Numbered from the stretch's first letter, positions 19,800 to 33,600 are shown. The stretch is DNA of 64,000 nucleotides from Plectrocnemia conspersa (GCA_009617715.1 VTFK01000094.1:248001-312000), one strand, 5' to 3'. Notes: generated by a model not told the origin, from the letters alone. A program made the numbers and translations.

Positions 19800-20330
19800 G
19801 CGTCGTCTTACCGATCTCTCTAATACATTGCTGTTGTGAGTGAAAGTGTTCCTGAAAATTCACGAACATCAATTCGATATTATTTGCAATAACTTAACTT
19901 TCCGACTTGGCACTTTACAGAAAATAATCATGAAAGACCTTCACCTGCTCGCCTACAAGATTCAGCTATTCAGATTATTTTCAACGCTAGCAATTTGTTA
20001 ATTGGTTGATGGAGAACAATAAAGTGGGCGGTAAATTTGTGAAGAAAATCATATTCAGCGATGATGAATACGTTCAACTGGATGGTTTCATTGATAAAAA
20101 AGTGTCGGATTTGGGTCGCAGATAATCATGAGAGCGATCCACCCTTTACGGATTACTGTTTGGTTAGAATTTTAACCAGACGGTGTGATTAGTCCGATTC
20201 TTCTTTGAAAATTAGACCGAAAATGCAGTAGCCGTTAACGGCTTACGGTACCGTAGCATGATAACGGAATTCTTGTAGCCTCGAGTGAAAAGTATGGAAC
20301 CTGGAAGATATATGGTTCGCTGAACACACG
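19800..20330 (+). mobile_element. Decayed mariner-type transposase, central part
   Basis: Translated in shifting frames, this gives PENSRTSIRYYLQ, then KIIMKDLHLLAYKIQL, a stop-broken stretch, KKIIFSDDEYVQLDGFIDKK and LEDIWF near 20310. These are successive landmarks of the arthropod mariner-like transposase, including the first catalytic Asp region (FSDE-x-x-x-x-L-x-GYVNKQN). Many stops and shifts are present, so it is inactive. Sequence after 20330 departs from the family. Confidence 0.75.
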
Positions 20331-20664
20331 TTTCATAGAAAATTGAATGAATTGTATCCTGACGTTTCAAAAAGATTCCTAGCAGAAGATAAGACCCGTA
20401 TTCCATTTATAGGGATATATATGTTTCTGAATCTTCAACAACAAGAAGGAGTATTTTGCTTTGATAGGATTTTAGAAAATTAAGCCATATTAGAGAGTAC
20501 GTAACGAACTAACGTATCATACAGAATGCATATTAGTGACACGCGCTTTGCACAACGAAACTGAGGATCCTCGACGCCCTATCGAAAACTTTGACAATGT
20601 GTATACCAAATCTGTATCTATGCTCGATGGAAGTATTTCTGACTAAAAAATCTTTCACCTAAAC

Positions 20665-20928
20665 CAGAGGTCGGCAAAGTGCGGCTCCGGAGCCGCATGC
20701 GGCTCTTTGGCCCCTTAAGTGCGGCTCTGGCACAAATATCCACGGGCATTCGCACCAGATTTAAAAAAACAAGAAAATATGGAGCTCTAAATTCGAACGT
20801 CTTTGTGTTGATTTGGAAAAGTATATTAAAGGTTTGCTAAATTAATAAATAGATTTGGCTCTCAATTTTTTTTTAATCGTTGTAATGTACATATTTGGCT
20901 CTTTGGCTAATAAGTTTGCCGACCACTG
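20665..20928. mobile_element. hAT-type MITE with 8-bp target duplication
   Basis: A 264-bp non-coding element with ends CAGAGGTCGGCAAAGTG and, on the other strand, CAGTGGTCGGCAAACTT. The direct repeat ACCTAAAC flanks it exactly at 20657-20664 and 20929-20936. Internal short repeats of GCGGCTC and TTTGGCTCT are present. End sequence and 8-bp duplication fit a hAT non-autonomous element. Confidence 0.88.
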
Positions 20929-20936
20929 ACCTAAAC

Positions 20937-21676
20937 CATAAAAGAATTTCGCCGGGCAGGATTGTCTATTTATTTATCATTGTTGTAAAACCAGTGAATC
21001 CCCGGTTGTATGGGTACTTTTATCGATTTTTTTTATTTTTTATGAATTTTTAAGTGTCGCATGTATGTCGTTGAGGAAAAGGAGAAGGAAATCCAAATTT
21101 CCGAAGAAGAAATTCATAACAAACTTTGTTGAATGCCTTCAGAATTTCATACAACGTGTAATTATTAAGATAGAGTCGTGGCATTGGCAAAAATGTTATT
21201 AATGTTGATTGACAGCATATCTGCTTTAAAGTTATAATAAAACAGCAATTCATTGGTAAAATATGCTTTTATTTTTAAATTAACCAGTTACTTATTTGAA
21301 CAGCAATCATTGCACAACATTTTTAATTTCAACAATATACATTCGCCAGTCCAGTGTTTATGAAACGTTTTTGTTGTTGTTTATATTTAATTTTTTATTT
21401 TAGGATACTATATAAAGGTAAGCTAAATAAAATATGTTTTTTTATTATTATTTAATTTTGTTATTTATTTCAATATAAATTTTATTTTAACAATAATGAC
21501 ACGCAGGCTGCATGCTTGTTTTTTTGCTTTTGAAAACGAGTTGCAAAAGCAGTGCTGCCAGTGGTGAAAATGACAGCGTAGGTGTGTGCGAGTCTAACGC
21601 GTGGCAACATCGGGAGGAGCTGCTTGGCCCGAAATAACAGCGGCCCGGAGGCGGACGAGGGCCACAAGCAGCCGAC
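20937..21676. other. Upstream region of the SH3BGRL gene
   Basis: The proximal part at 21530-21676 is GC-rich compared with its surroundings and probably contains the promoter and 5' UTR. An AT-rich stretch lies before it, possibly with a mariner tail near 21050-21250. No other gene is seen. Confidence 0.4.
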
Positions 21677-24600
21677 ATGGGCGTCAAGGTCTACGTCAGC
21701 GGCATATCCGGCAACAAGGAGGTTCGGATAGCTGTCGCCCTTATTGCGCCGCGATTCCCGTCGTTCCGGTTCGACCTCTGACCGGTCGCGCCTACGGCTC
21801 TTCGTCGTTCGCCGCTCGCCATTCGTCGCTCGTTTCCGTTCGTTCCCTGCTATTACGTTTCGCATCTTATTAGCTATCGTCGTATGACGTACGCACGTCG
21901 AGTTAACTCGCATCTTCAGGCTTTGTTTTGTCGACTTCCGTAACTGTATCTCGAGTGACGTTTTCTGCCCGGGAATTCTTGTCTTTTGGCCAACGCGCGT
22001 CTCTCGCACGAAAACAATACACAGGAAATGCAATTTAAAATTTTTCCTTCAATTTGAATCATGCATATTTTTGCGTGTATTGCCATTCTAAAAAAATGAT
22101 TTTTAACTAAACTATTTTTTACGCTCGAAATGTCACGTAATGTGACATTACTGTCATTTATCGATGCCCTTAAATCCACTTTTAGGCGTAAATGACTTAG
22201 TAATGTCACTTTGCTCTCACCATTTTTATACATGTCTCCAATGTAGCAAGTAATCATAGTAAAATAGTTGCCAGCGAATTTGACAACTCCATTTAAACTA
22301 TAAAATGTCTTAACACATTCGCGTCGGGTTACTCATGGGTGCGTCTTTGAGTTCCCATCCGTGGTCGCGGGATACGCATCTGTGCGTCTTTTGCCATGTG
22401 ACACTTCGGCACTAAAAAAACGGGTCAACCGCGATAAATATTTCAACTTCACCCAACAGATGTCATAACAAACCTTTAGTAGATTACTAAAATACTAAAT
22501 TATATGTAAATATTTACGAACTTTTTAAAAAAAAAAGCGATTTTCATAGGATTTTTTTTCGAATTTTCTATTGAACATATAACACTAACTATTTTGTTTT
22601 TAGCCTTGCTCAGTTTTTAAACAATATATACTAACATAGAATATGAAAAGGTTTGCTTCTTAGACAAATTTCGTGGAATGTTTCTTATTGCGAACATCTG
22701 GTTGAAATTTCGAGAAATATGATACATCGTTCTTTCTTTCCGAACTTTAGTATTTCTCTGCGTTTTGCCGTGTTCGTTAGTGTTTATAGCCAACAAGTTC
22801 TTTGTGATCAGTGATAATTGTTGTTTCATAAATTGAGCGATTTTCAAACTCTTCAAAATGGAAGACGAGTCATTTTTGCCTGAAATATGTGAAGACGCTT
22901 TATCTGATATAGCAAGTGATCATGAAGAAGACAGTGAAGAAAGTTCGTCTGATATTGTAGGACAAAGAAGTCGAGTACGTGTAATGCATGTACCTACATC
23001 ATCTTCATCCAGCAACACAGAACAAGAAGAAGATATAAATATTGATTGGACAGATTTTGATCCAGCGAGAAATAATGAAAATTTCGAAGGTGTTGCTGGA
23101 GTCAAAATTTTTCCGAATGATCCTGAAAGCCTTAGCGAAATAACATCGTTATTTATCGGCGATGACTTATTTGAAAAAATAGTTCGTGAAACGAATTCTT
23201 ATCAACAAAGAAATAGTCATAGATACAAAACCCCAGCTCATGGTCTAAAGTGGTCGGATGTTACATTACCGGAAATAAAAAAAATGTTTGGACTAATCAT
23301 AATTATGGGTTTGGTGAGGAAAAACTCGATCGATAGCTATTGGTCAACCAATCCTTTGATAGAAACGCCTATTTTTGCTAAAATGATGAGCAGAGATCGA
23401 TTTAGGCAAATTATGTCTTTTCTGCATTTCTCTGACAATGCAAATATACCTCCAAATGCCAACAAACTGATAAAAGTGCAAGACATTATTGATTATTTTT
23501 TAAGTAAGTTCAAAACGGTGTATAAGCCAGAACAAAATTTATCCCTCGACGAAGGTATAATACCATTTAGAGGAAGGCTTGGCTTTCGGGTTTACAACCC
23601 AAGTAAAATAGTTAAATACGGAATTCTAAATAGAATAGTATGCGAAGCAAAAACTGGCTATATTTGCAATTTTATTATATATTCTGGAAAAGGCATGACT
23701 TTAGAAAATACCATTATGAAAATAATGGATCCATTTTTAAATAAATGGCATCACCTATACGCTGATAACTTTTACAATAGTGTAAAACTAGCGTCTACTC
23801 TACTAACGAAAAAAATTAGAGTTTGCGGTACAATTAGATCGAATCGTGGACTGCCAATTTCCAAAAAAAAATGCCAGACTACGGCGTTCAGAAACCAGGT
23901 ATAAGAGAAAAGGGGAAATCCTTTTACAAATATGGAAAAGGGGAAATCCTTTTACAAATATATCCTTTTACACAAAAAAAACCGTAACATCCAAATGATT
24001 TCCACCATACATAACGCGAAAATGGTAAATACACATAAAATCGATAGAAACCAACACCACCTAGATAGAAGGCCGGACAGCAGCGCGCGTGACGTCATTG
24101 GGTGTAGGGATACTCGGCGCGGCAAACGTACTAGAGAATCTACGCGCTTTTACGATTTCGGTATTTTTAATAGCCTTTTTAGAATAAAAATAATTCTTAA
24201 ATTTAATAAAATCAAGGTTTCATTTATGATTTTTATTACTAGTTTTGAAAATTATCAGAACATTTTTTAAAAATAGGTCAATAAAAAAAATATAATTAAA
24301 ACAAAGTACATTTAAGGAATGTCCGAAAATTCTAGTTTATTTGTATGTTAATGAAAAAACTTTTTCACTGTTTATTTGATAAGAGTTTACATATTCAATT
24401 ACATAAAACATATAACAAATTTTAGTACATGGTCTTAACATAAATTTCATTCTTATAGTTCAAGATAATTTGTTTATAAATATAACTTTTCTCCATTTCA
24501 CTTATAAAACTTGAATTTTATTTGACATATAACAGCTTTCTCTCGAATCGCTACTTCAATCTATTGTTGTTTTGATCTGGAAAAGTGAATACATTAAGTC

Positions 24601-27600
24601 AATCATTGCCATATTTATACATACAAATTAATATTTGAATACATATCTTTTTTGCAGCTCAGCTGATCTCTTTTAAAGTAAGTTGACATATGTCTAATTA
24701 AAATTAATTGGTATGATACAAAACAAAACCCAACATATTTACAAAATAAAAAAATCTTAAAACTAACTACCCGAGGTGAGTGTTTCTAATTTTCTCCTTT
24801 TCTTTCCATCAGAATTAATCGATATTATGTTATTTTTCTTTTTCATATAATTGTTTAAAAATATATTTGTAGATGTTTTTATTAATAGCCTTAAAATATT
24901 AAAATCGGTATGCTTCAATGATGGACAATAAAATTCCGATAGAAAGAAATCATGTTCTTCGACTGTATTTAACGTTAAACATATTACTAATTCCCTCTGA
25001 GCTTTACATTTTAAAAACTTATTTTCATGATTAGTGCTAATTAATTTGTTTATTGTAATGTAATTTAGCATAATTACATTTACTAAATCAGAGTGCGGAT
25101 ACAATAAACCGCCTCTATCAACATTTTTAATAATAAAATTGAAATTTTCTTCTAAATTAGCAAAATTTAAATGTTTGTCTAAAAAAAAAACTTTTTTACA
25201 AATATCACACTTAACTCTTTTTTTAGTACTACTCTTGCACAATAGCCTGCTAAATATGTAAATATAGGTAACTGTGGTTGAATCATATTAAAATCCTCTT
25301 CAGTATAAATTAAATCGAAGTCTGTTGTTTCTGACATAAAATTAGTTGATTCTACGTTAGGTTCATTATCAATTTCTATACTATTTTCTAAATTAATATT
25401 TCCAAATTTTTCAGACGTTAACGTTAATGGCAATAAATTTTGGATTCTAATTTTGGATTCAACTTCAAACACTTGTCTTATTGTAATTAAATATTGAGAA
25501 CCTGCCATCGTCCTATATTTACCAAAACGGGCTTCAAGATTGTCTGTCTGAATTTTGCCTGGAAGCAAATACTTGAAATTTAATTCTGCCTTGCAATATT
25601 CACTTAATTGTAAAAGCCCGTGTGTCGTGTGGGAAATTGCATCGTGCGTTTCTCTGGTTAGTTTATTACATTTTACATTTAATCCTTTCCAAAAAAATCT
25701 AACCATATTAGAAATTTTTTTCTAAAAAATTTTGAATTTTCTTCGGCAGGTACGAGAGGTTTTTTTGAAGAGGATTTCTAAATCTGTCACCTTTGTGCAG
25801 TGTTTTTTACATTTACTATTTCCCACCAAGTTTTTTTATTAATCTAATAAATTCAGCAGTAGATCGGTGGTTAGATAAATTATGCTGCTGACCTATTTCT
25901 AACAGTCCCTGTATAACATTGTCGTTAAATATATTTAATACTAATTTTACATTTTTTTTTTCAAAGCAACTAGGTGTGAGATTTTTTAAATTTAATGTGT
26001 GAGCATATTTGACAAGTTGATTATTTTCCATTTGATACAATTTTTTCACATTTAAAAAGGAAGCTACAGATAAAGTATCATCGTTTACATTTTCAAAAGA
26101 TGGAAACTTAATCGACTGATCGGTATCTTTCTGATTAATCCAATTATTTCGTATACATTTCAATACGTGAACAGAATCTAAAATATAAAACAAAGGTGCA
26201 TTATCTTTGCAAGGATGTTTGTAAACTATACTGACTTGAGGAGGTGAAGCAAAATAAGACATCGCTTTACGATTTATAGAATTATTGTCACTTACGACAC
26301 AGACTACATTAAATCCTATATTCTGTAGACCGACTACAATTCTCTTAATGAAGTTAAATAATTCCATTGCTTTCATCGTTTTTTTTACAGGTAAAATATG
26401 CACAACTTCTTTTAAACGAAGAAAGCAAACTTTGTAACATAAATACATGAGCAGATTTAGCTGCTTCTTCAGTGTTATAAGCCATACCTACAATATTTCC
26501 CCTTTATAATCAAAATATGGCTTAATATAAATTTCGTCAATCATTAAACTAACAACTTTATCACTATCTTTTTTAAAAAAAATGAAACTTTTTTGTTTAA
26601 TATAAAGTTAAAAAAATTTGCCTCATTTTGTTCAATCTGAGGATCGGTATTATATTTTAAACAAATTTTATGAACTGTAGTCGGATGAGGTAAAATCATA
26701 TAATCAAAGCTTCTGATGTATCTATATGCGTGGGGAGATATTGAGAACAAAATGCTACAAAATATTACAAAATCAGGTGAATATCTATAACGATTTTTTT
26801 TTTACAATTGAAAAGTTTTACTTGCTCACTTAAAAAAATCGATATATTTCCTCTTATCTTCATCTATTAATGTACGAGTCGATGCTAACGTATCGAGGAT
26901 CAATTGAATATTGTCATCGACGGAACTCGTTTACATTTTGGTGAGAAGATTTAAAAGTATTTAATGTTTCAATTACATCATTAATATTTTGAAACGCTAA
27001 TGGGATTTGTTTATTATTTAAGCGAGTTAGTTGGGTTTTTTTTTATATAATGTTAATTTTAAGTCTTGGCTAAATACGGCAGAGAGCGTAATGACGGGGC
27101 TGGAACGTCTTCTATTAAAATAAATTTTACCAGGCCGTTTTTTTCTTGACTATGGTCCCTCCTCGTCGACATTATGGCTATCTAGACAAACAATAAATTG
27201 ATTAAAATTGGAAAATACTCTATTACTATCATATTTAGCTTTGGAACGATAGCTGTTGGCAATTGCAGCTTCTATATTGGAATTGTCGATACGCGTGCGT
27301 CTCTTCTGCACTCTCTGGTCGAAGTAGAAGCCGAAGCAGATAGATAATCTGGACAATTGGGTAGCTTCGTCGGAACTGCTGATTCTTTCAATGCTTTTTT
27401 TTGTCCAAGGGAACGCTCAGATGACGTCCGGTTCTTTCGTCATAATATTCACTATTTCGTCTGAAATCCGTTTCGGTAAAGTGGCGCTCGCATACCTATG
27501 TTATGTTATGATCCATTATATTGTAGGTTAGGTGTATTGTATCGATCAACATGCAAAATATAAACAAAGCACTTATATATGTTAAAAAAACAATACGTAC

Positions 27601-30600
27601 CCTAGAATGTCGAGTAGGAGCAAAATGTGCTCGATGAATCGCCCGGATCCATTTGTTTTTAGTCGCTTCATCTCGAGGAAATTTGTAGACGCTGACTTTG
27701 GGGCCGTTCTTGTAGTTTCCGTTGCAATTTGGGACACAACACGTATAAACCATGGTTGCAAATACACCAAATAACACTGAATAACACACGACGACACGGA
27801 TAAATGGTTAACTGCGATATTTAACCGATTTTTGGTAAATAAACACGCGCACGTGAATCTGGCGTCGCGCGCCAAACCGGTTTAGTTCTGGCGCCGCCGA
27901 CCGTCGCGCTCTATACCGTTGGACCGTGACGTCACGGCTATGGGAAAATCCTACGCGACGGCCTTATAATACAGAATGGTGTTGTAGAAACACACGCATT
28001 CCAATTCAAAAACCCCAATGTATAGTGGATTATAATAACTACATGAATGGTGTTGATCTTGCTGATCAATACCTAGCATATAATCCACTATTTAGAAAAA
28101 CATTAAAATGGACGAAGAAAGTATTTTTCTATCTTATTCATTGTGCTTTATTCAATTCGTTTCGCGTGTTCCAAAAATTGAATACAACTTCAAAGATGAA
28201 ATTTAACAACTTCATGTTGAATACGGCAAAAGCTTGGTTGGACACTCCTCCTACAACGACTGAAAGTGAAGAAATACCCACGACAAGCCAACCTTCAACT
28301 TCCGAACGAGCTCCCCGATTTGATCCACCAGGAAGGCTTTCTGGAGAATTTAAACAACACCAACCAGTAAAAATTATTCGTGACAATAAAAGTATTAGAA
28401 GAAAATGTCGAGTGTGTTCCTCACATAAAATACGCCGAGAAACATTTTTTATGTGTAAACAGTGCAACGTTCCTCTACATGTTGGCGAATGTTTCCATGC
28501 GTACCACTCAAAAAAGAAATATTGACCAATATACAATTGTTTTAGTTTTTACACAAGTTTTAATAATAATAATAGATTATGAACATTTTTAGAATGGAAA
28601 ACACTATAAAGTGCCTATTTGAGAAGATGAAGAAATTTCGAATTGTAAGTGAAAAATTGACTTATTTTTGTTTTTGGATATAGTTTATTACGATTCGTTT
28701 TATTGACTTGAATTCCGCAAATTTCACCCTTCATATGGTCACATTGTGCAACTAGTCGAGTAAGTTTGGGGTTTTAGAAATGACGCGTATAAAATACAGC
28801 TAAACCATGAATTGAACATTTGCAAATAAAATCCTCGTAAAAAATGCAAACTGTGCGTAAAATTGCGTAGAAGTGAATATTCACATAAAAATGAGGACAT
28901 GTTTTCAATTACGCAAAGATATTCGCTTTTTAAATGACTTCGAATTTAATAAATTAAATAAAGTTTGAGAACAGCCGATGAACTTTGTAATTTTTTTTAA
29001 TAATCGTAAACATTCAATTACAATCAAATACATCTAATTAGTTTGAATAACAATATGATTCGCTTTTTAAATGACTTAAAATTTAAAAAAATGAAAAATG
29101 TTTGAGAACCACTAATGACTTTTTTTAAATTTATAGAATATATATACTTTCAAGTATATATGTACATAAACCAAATTCAAGTTGAATTATAAAATTATTT
29201 GCTATTCAAATGACTAAGTTTAAATAAAATTATATAAAATTGAGAGCCACTGGTGAATTATTTTATATTTTTTAAAAACGTATGGTTAAATATCACCGAA
29301 ATTGTATAATACTATAAATTCAGCTAAAATATTTAAGTTTCAAATATTTTTTGTAATTTATATTTTTAAATGTGAAAAATGTTCGGGAACCACTGATTAT
29401 CGCATGTAAGAAAAGAAAATTATTGTAGAACAAAGTATTCTATTATCTTACTTAAAGTTTTTTTGAAATATAACTGTTAGTTAAAAAGTTTCAGCGTTTT
29501 TTCTGAAACATTTTTTTGCAACACAATCGAGATGAACAAAAAAACAACCCGATGCGAATAAAAAAAAAGATTGAGAACCACCAATGAATTTTCTTTAAAT
29601 TTATGGAATACATGTATACTTTCAAGTATGTATGTCTATATAAACCAAATTAAAGTTGAATTATAAAATTATTTGCTATTCAAATGACTAAGTTTAAATA
29701 AAATTATATAAAATTGAGAGCCACTGGTGAATTTTTTTATATTTTTTAAAAACGTATGGTTAAATATCACCGAAATTGTATAATACTATAAATTCAGCTA
29801 AAATATTTAAGTTTCATATATTTTTTGTAATTTATATTTTTAAATATGAAAAATGTTCGGAAACCACTGATTATCGCATGTAAGAAAAGAAAATTATTGT
29901 ATAACAAAGTATTCTATTACCTTACTTAAAGTTTTTTTGAAATATAACTGTTAGTTAAAAAGTTTCAGCGTTTTTTCTGAAACATTTTTTTGCAACACAA
30001 TCGAGATGAACAAAAAACAACCCGATGCGAATAAAAAAAGATTGAGAACCACCAATGAATTTTCTTTGAATTTATGGAATACATGTATACTTTCAAGTAT
30101 GTATGTCTATATAAACCAAATTAAAGTTGAATTATAAAATTATTTGCTATTCAAATTACTTAATTTAAATAAAATTATATAAAATTGAGAACCACTGGTA
30201 AATGTTTTCATATTTTTCAAAAAAGTATGGTTAATTTATCACAAAAATTCGATAATGCTATAAATTATTAAAATACTAAAGGTATAATATATATTTATGA
30301 ATTTAAATTTTTAAATACAAAAATGTTTAAGAACCACTGATTCTCGCACGTAAAAAATAAATTATTGTAGAGCAAAATATTCTATCGCCTAACTTAATTT
30401 TTATTATAAAATATAACTCTTAGTTGAAAAGTTTCAGCGTTTTTTCTGAAACATATTTTTTTGCAACACAATAGAGATGGACATAAAAACGACCCGATAC
30501 GAATATAAAAGGATTGAGAACCACTTATGAATTTTCTTTAATTTTTTGGAATATATGTATACTTTCAAATATATACTATGTCCATATATAAACCAAATTA

Positions 30601-33600
30601 AAGTTTAATTATAAAATTATTTGCTATGCAAATGACTTAGTTTAAGTAAAAATATATAAAATTGAGAACCACTGGTATTTTTTTTTCATATATTTCAAAA
30701 AAGTATGGTTAAATATCAATAAAATTGGATAATGCTATAAATATAGTTAAAATACTAAAGGTTCATATATTTTTTTGAATTTATATTTTTAAATATAAAA
30801 AATATATGAGAACCACTGATTATCACATGGAAATTTTTTTTTTTTATTGTAGAGCAAAGTATTCTATCACCTTACTTTAAGTTATTTTGAAATATAACTA
30901 TTAGTTAAAAAGTTTCAGCGTTTTTTCTGAAATATATTTTTTTTGCAATATTCTAAGAATTCGACCCCGCTACACAATAGAGATCGACAAAAAAACGACC
31001 CGACGCGAATGTGTTAAAATAACTATAAATCTTAACTCTGAGTGGTATCGCCGTACATGTACGGTGGTCGATCTTTCAATGTTTCGAGATATTCTAGACA
31101 TTTACATATATAACTTAAAAAATTAAATGCATTATATCATTAAATATATATATATATTTTTTTTAAATTTGATTTAATTTAAATGATTTTTATAGAAAAT
31201 AATACCAATAAATTAAAGTACGAAATAAACGAACATGACAAAAAAATATTTTATATTAATTTTATAAAAAATATCGAGAGCCTCTGAATTGATATTAAAA
31301 ATAAATTAACGAAATTTAATAATAGAAAAGTGTTGAAATACATTAATAAAACATACTAATACAAAAAAGTAGTAATATAAATCAAAGCAATAATGCATTC
31401 AGAATCACTGATTTTTTTCGATAATTTACTGTAAATTCAAAATAAAATAATAATAAATAAATAACAGAAATAATTGTGGAAAAATACGTGAAATGTATAC
31501 TAAAAAATGTGTATAAATTAACTCACTACTCAAAGAGTTAATAACATTATTTCAACGAATTTAAGTAAATTAGTGTTTTGCCCCCATTGCATATTTTACC
31601 ATAAGTGGATGCTTCTACTATTTTTTACGTCAAGAAATATATTATATATTGTGAGATATTTTTTGATCTAGATACTAAATTTACAGAACAATGTTATTAC
31701 GTACATTATTATTTTCTTGCACCCAATACTGCTAAAACAAAAAAAGCATGGAATTAATCAATGGTTAAACGAGTTCATGATTTAATTCGTTGTGGTAAAC
31801 TCTTTCGATCACTTTCTTAAGTTTTTGCTTGCTCGTTGAGTTGTGCAATCGTATTTCCTAATTATGCCCCGAATATATTCTAGAGGTATAATTAAGTACT
31901 TTTCCAGGGCTATTTCAAGATTTTTTTTCTCAATATTTTCCTTATATTTAGAAATATTTTTGTATCAGTTGTTATTTAATGTTTTTAATCTCATCTTTAA
32001 TGTATGGATCAAATTGATAAATGATAGAAATATCAATGAAATTTCAGTCCATATTTGAGTCCATATCCATTTTTATTATCCATTGCCTTCACTGTTCCGT
32101 CGATAAAGTGAATACCTTCCATTCCAGAATATAGGAAGCACCCCTAAATCATTTGGATTTAGATTTCGTACAGTTGCACGTCCCACCTGATCCATATAAA
32201 CTTTTTTTACTTTCTCAATCCAATAGAATTCATCTTTTGTATCCATTGGCACATTCCATGCACATTCGACACATTTCTTCAGTCAATGAGTTTTTTGGTA
32301 GGTATACGACTTTGTACATTCCCTGCCTTGAGCCACATATAAGGCCTGCATACATTTATTTCTTTATCAAATGTTTCGTAAATACTCGCTGGTTCACGCC
32401 TATCACGTAAGCACATTCACTTGAACCTCAACTAGAATCGTTATTTTTTTACACCCTACTTAATTTGGCATTATAATTTTTATAATTTTTTTTTACCGTG
32501 AAAGCTGACAGTCAATTGGCTTGGCTAACCACAATAAACCACAATCAAAAACAATATAGACATAGCCTTAAAAAAAGTTATGAGAAACCAACCAAGGATT
32601 ATTGACATATCTTAAATTCTTATGAATACGAGAAGTGATTTGTTTTTTTGCGCACTACTGTGTATAAAAAACAGAATCTTAAAAATATAAATTTATTTAC
32701 TTTAAAGCAACGCTCTAGAAAACACATTCAACATGGAGTTGGCCACATCTGAGTATGTTTTGTAATTTCATCATTTGCAGCTAAAAATTTTTAATCGAAG
32801 ACAAGGTATCTCTTAGTTGTTAATTTTCTGTCCTTTTACCAGTCATTTCGGATACGTTAATTTTTTTTAGTTGGAGCCCAATATTTATGATCACATTTAG
32901 ATTCGAATTCTTTAATTCGACACAGTAAACAATATTTTGCTTGCTTCCAAAAAGTTTTTTTAACATTTCTTCTGCTATTTTGTGTATTTTTTTGTACACT
33001 CAATTTTCTTTTATAATATATGCCATTGTTTCCAGTGTAATATAGCGTGTTTAAAACTGCTTTAATGACAAAATTATACAGTAAATTCTTTCTCCTTTTT
33101 TGGACTCGAATGTCTTTTTCGCTCTGTGTTGTGTCCTCTGAGAGTCTAATTATAATTTTTCATTCAAGATATGTCACTGGCACTTCATGATCATTTATCG
33201 AGTTTTTTTGCATGTTGTATTGCCAAACAAAATGAGGCATTGTTGGGATTAGTTGCCGGTGTGCTCTGATGGAATAAAAAATATAATTTAAAATATACAA
33301 ACAAATATTACAGGAACAGGATATGGTCATAATACCTACCAGGAATTTTGAGATAAATAATAAATATAAGCGCAGCTATATCTAAAACATAATTTAAGGT
33401 TGTGAATATTTAATACTAGTTTATAATAAGATATATTTAAACAAAGAAAAATAACATTGCGAACGTGTTTGGGCCTGACACATTATACGTATACTCATTA
33501 TATATAGTATGGTCACCCTACTCTCAAATCAACGCTGATTTAGTATTGGTAACATTCTCATATTGTTGTAAACAAATTCGCAAAAAACTATTTGTATGCA

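Larger units (their letters stand above)
22858..28524 (+). pseudogene. piggyBac transposase, interrupted
   Basis: The DDD transposase of the element is split in two. The 5' part (22858-23904) opens with an acidic N-terminus (MEDESFLPEICEDALSDIAS), then has GLKWSDVTLPEIKKMFGLII, the first catalytic Asp in LDEGIIPFRGRLGF and the second in HLYADNFYNS. After a poly-A run near 23867 the true frame shifts, and a 28-bp tandem duplication follows at 23907-23962. The P-like element then interrupts the gene. The 3' part (about 27992-28524) has NNYMNGVDLADQYLAYNP with the third catalytic Asp, and a C-terminal Cys-rich domain (CRVCSSHK, then FMCKQCNVPLHVGECFHAYH) that normally binds the ends. The DDD residues are all present, but the gene cannot be read through. 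Confidence 0.9.
22314..31013 (+). mobile_element. piggyBac-type transposon, 8.7 kb, with TTAA duplication
   Basis: The left end is TTAA (22310-22313) followed by CACATTCGCGTCGGGT (22314-22329). The right end is the exact reverse complement, ACCCGACGCGAATGTG (30998-31013), followed by TTAA (31014-31017). Exact 16-bp terminal repeats plus TTAA target sites are the piggyBac signature, and a piggyBac transposase gene lies between them on the plus strand. The length is inflated by a 3.9 kb P-like insertion (24052-27984) and by tandem amplification of the right end (about 29100-31013). The whole element sits inside SH3BGRL intron 1. The transposase is broken, so the copy is not autonomous. Confidence 0.93.

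Noticed and set aside
23932..24270. 112-residue frame after the piggyBac 5' ORF as a separate gene
   Set aside because: It is the frame-shifted continuation of the piggyBac transposase running into the P-like element end.
29100..31013. CRISPR-like or centromeric satellite array
   Set aside because: Only four units of about 470 bp, in a eukaryotic intron, ending in a transposon terminal repeat; better explained as piggyBac end amplification.
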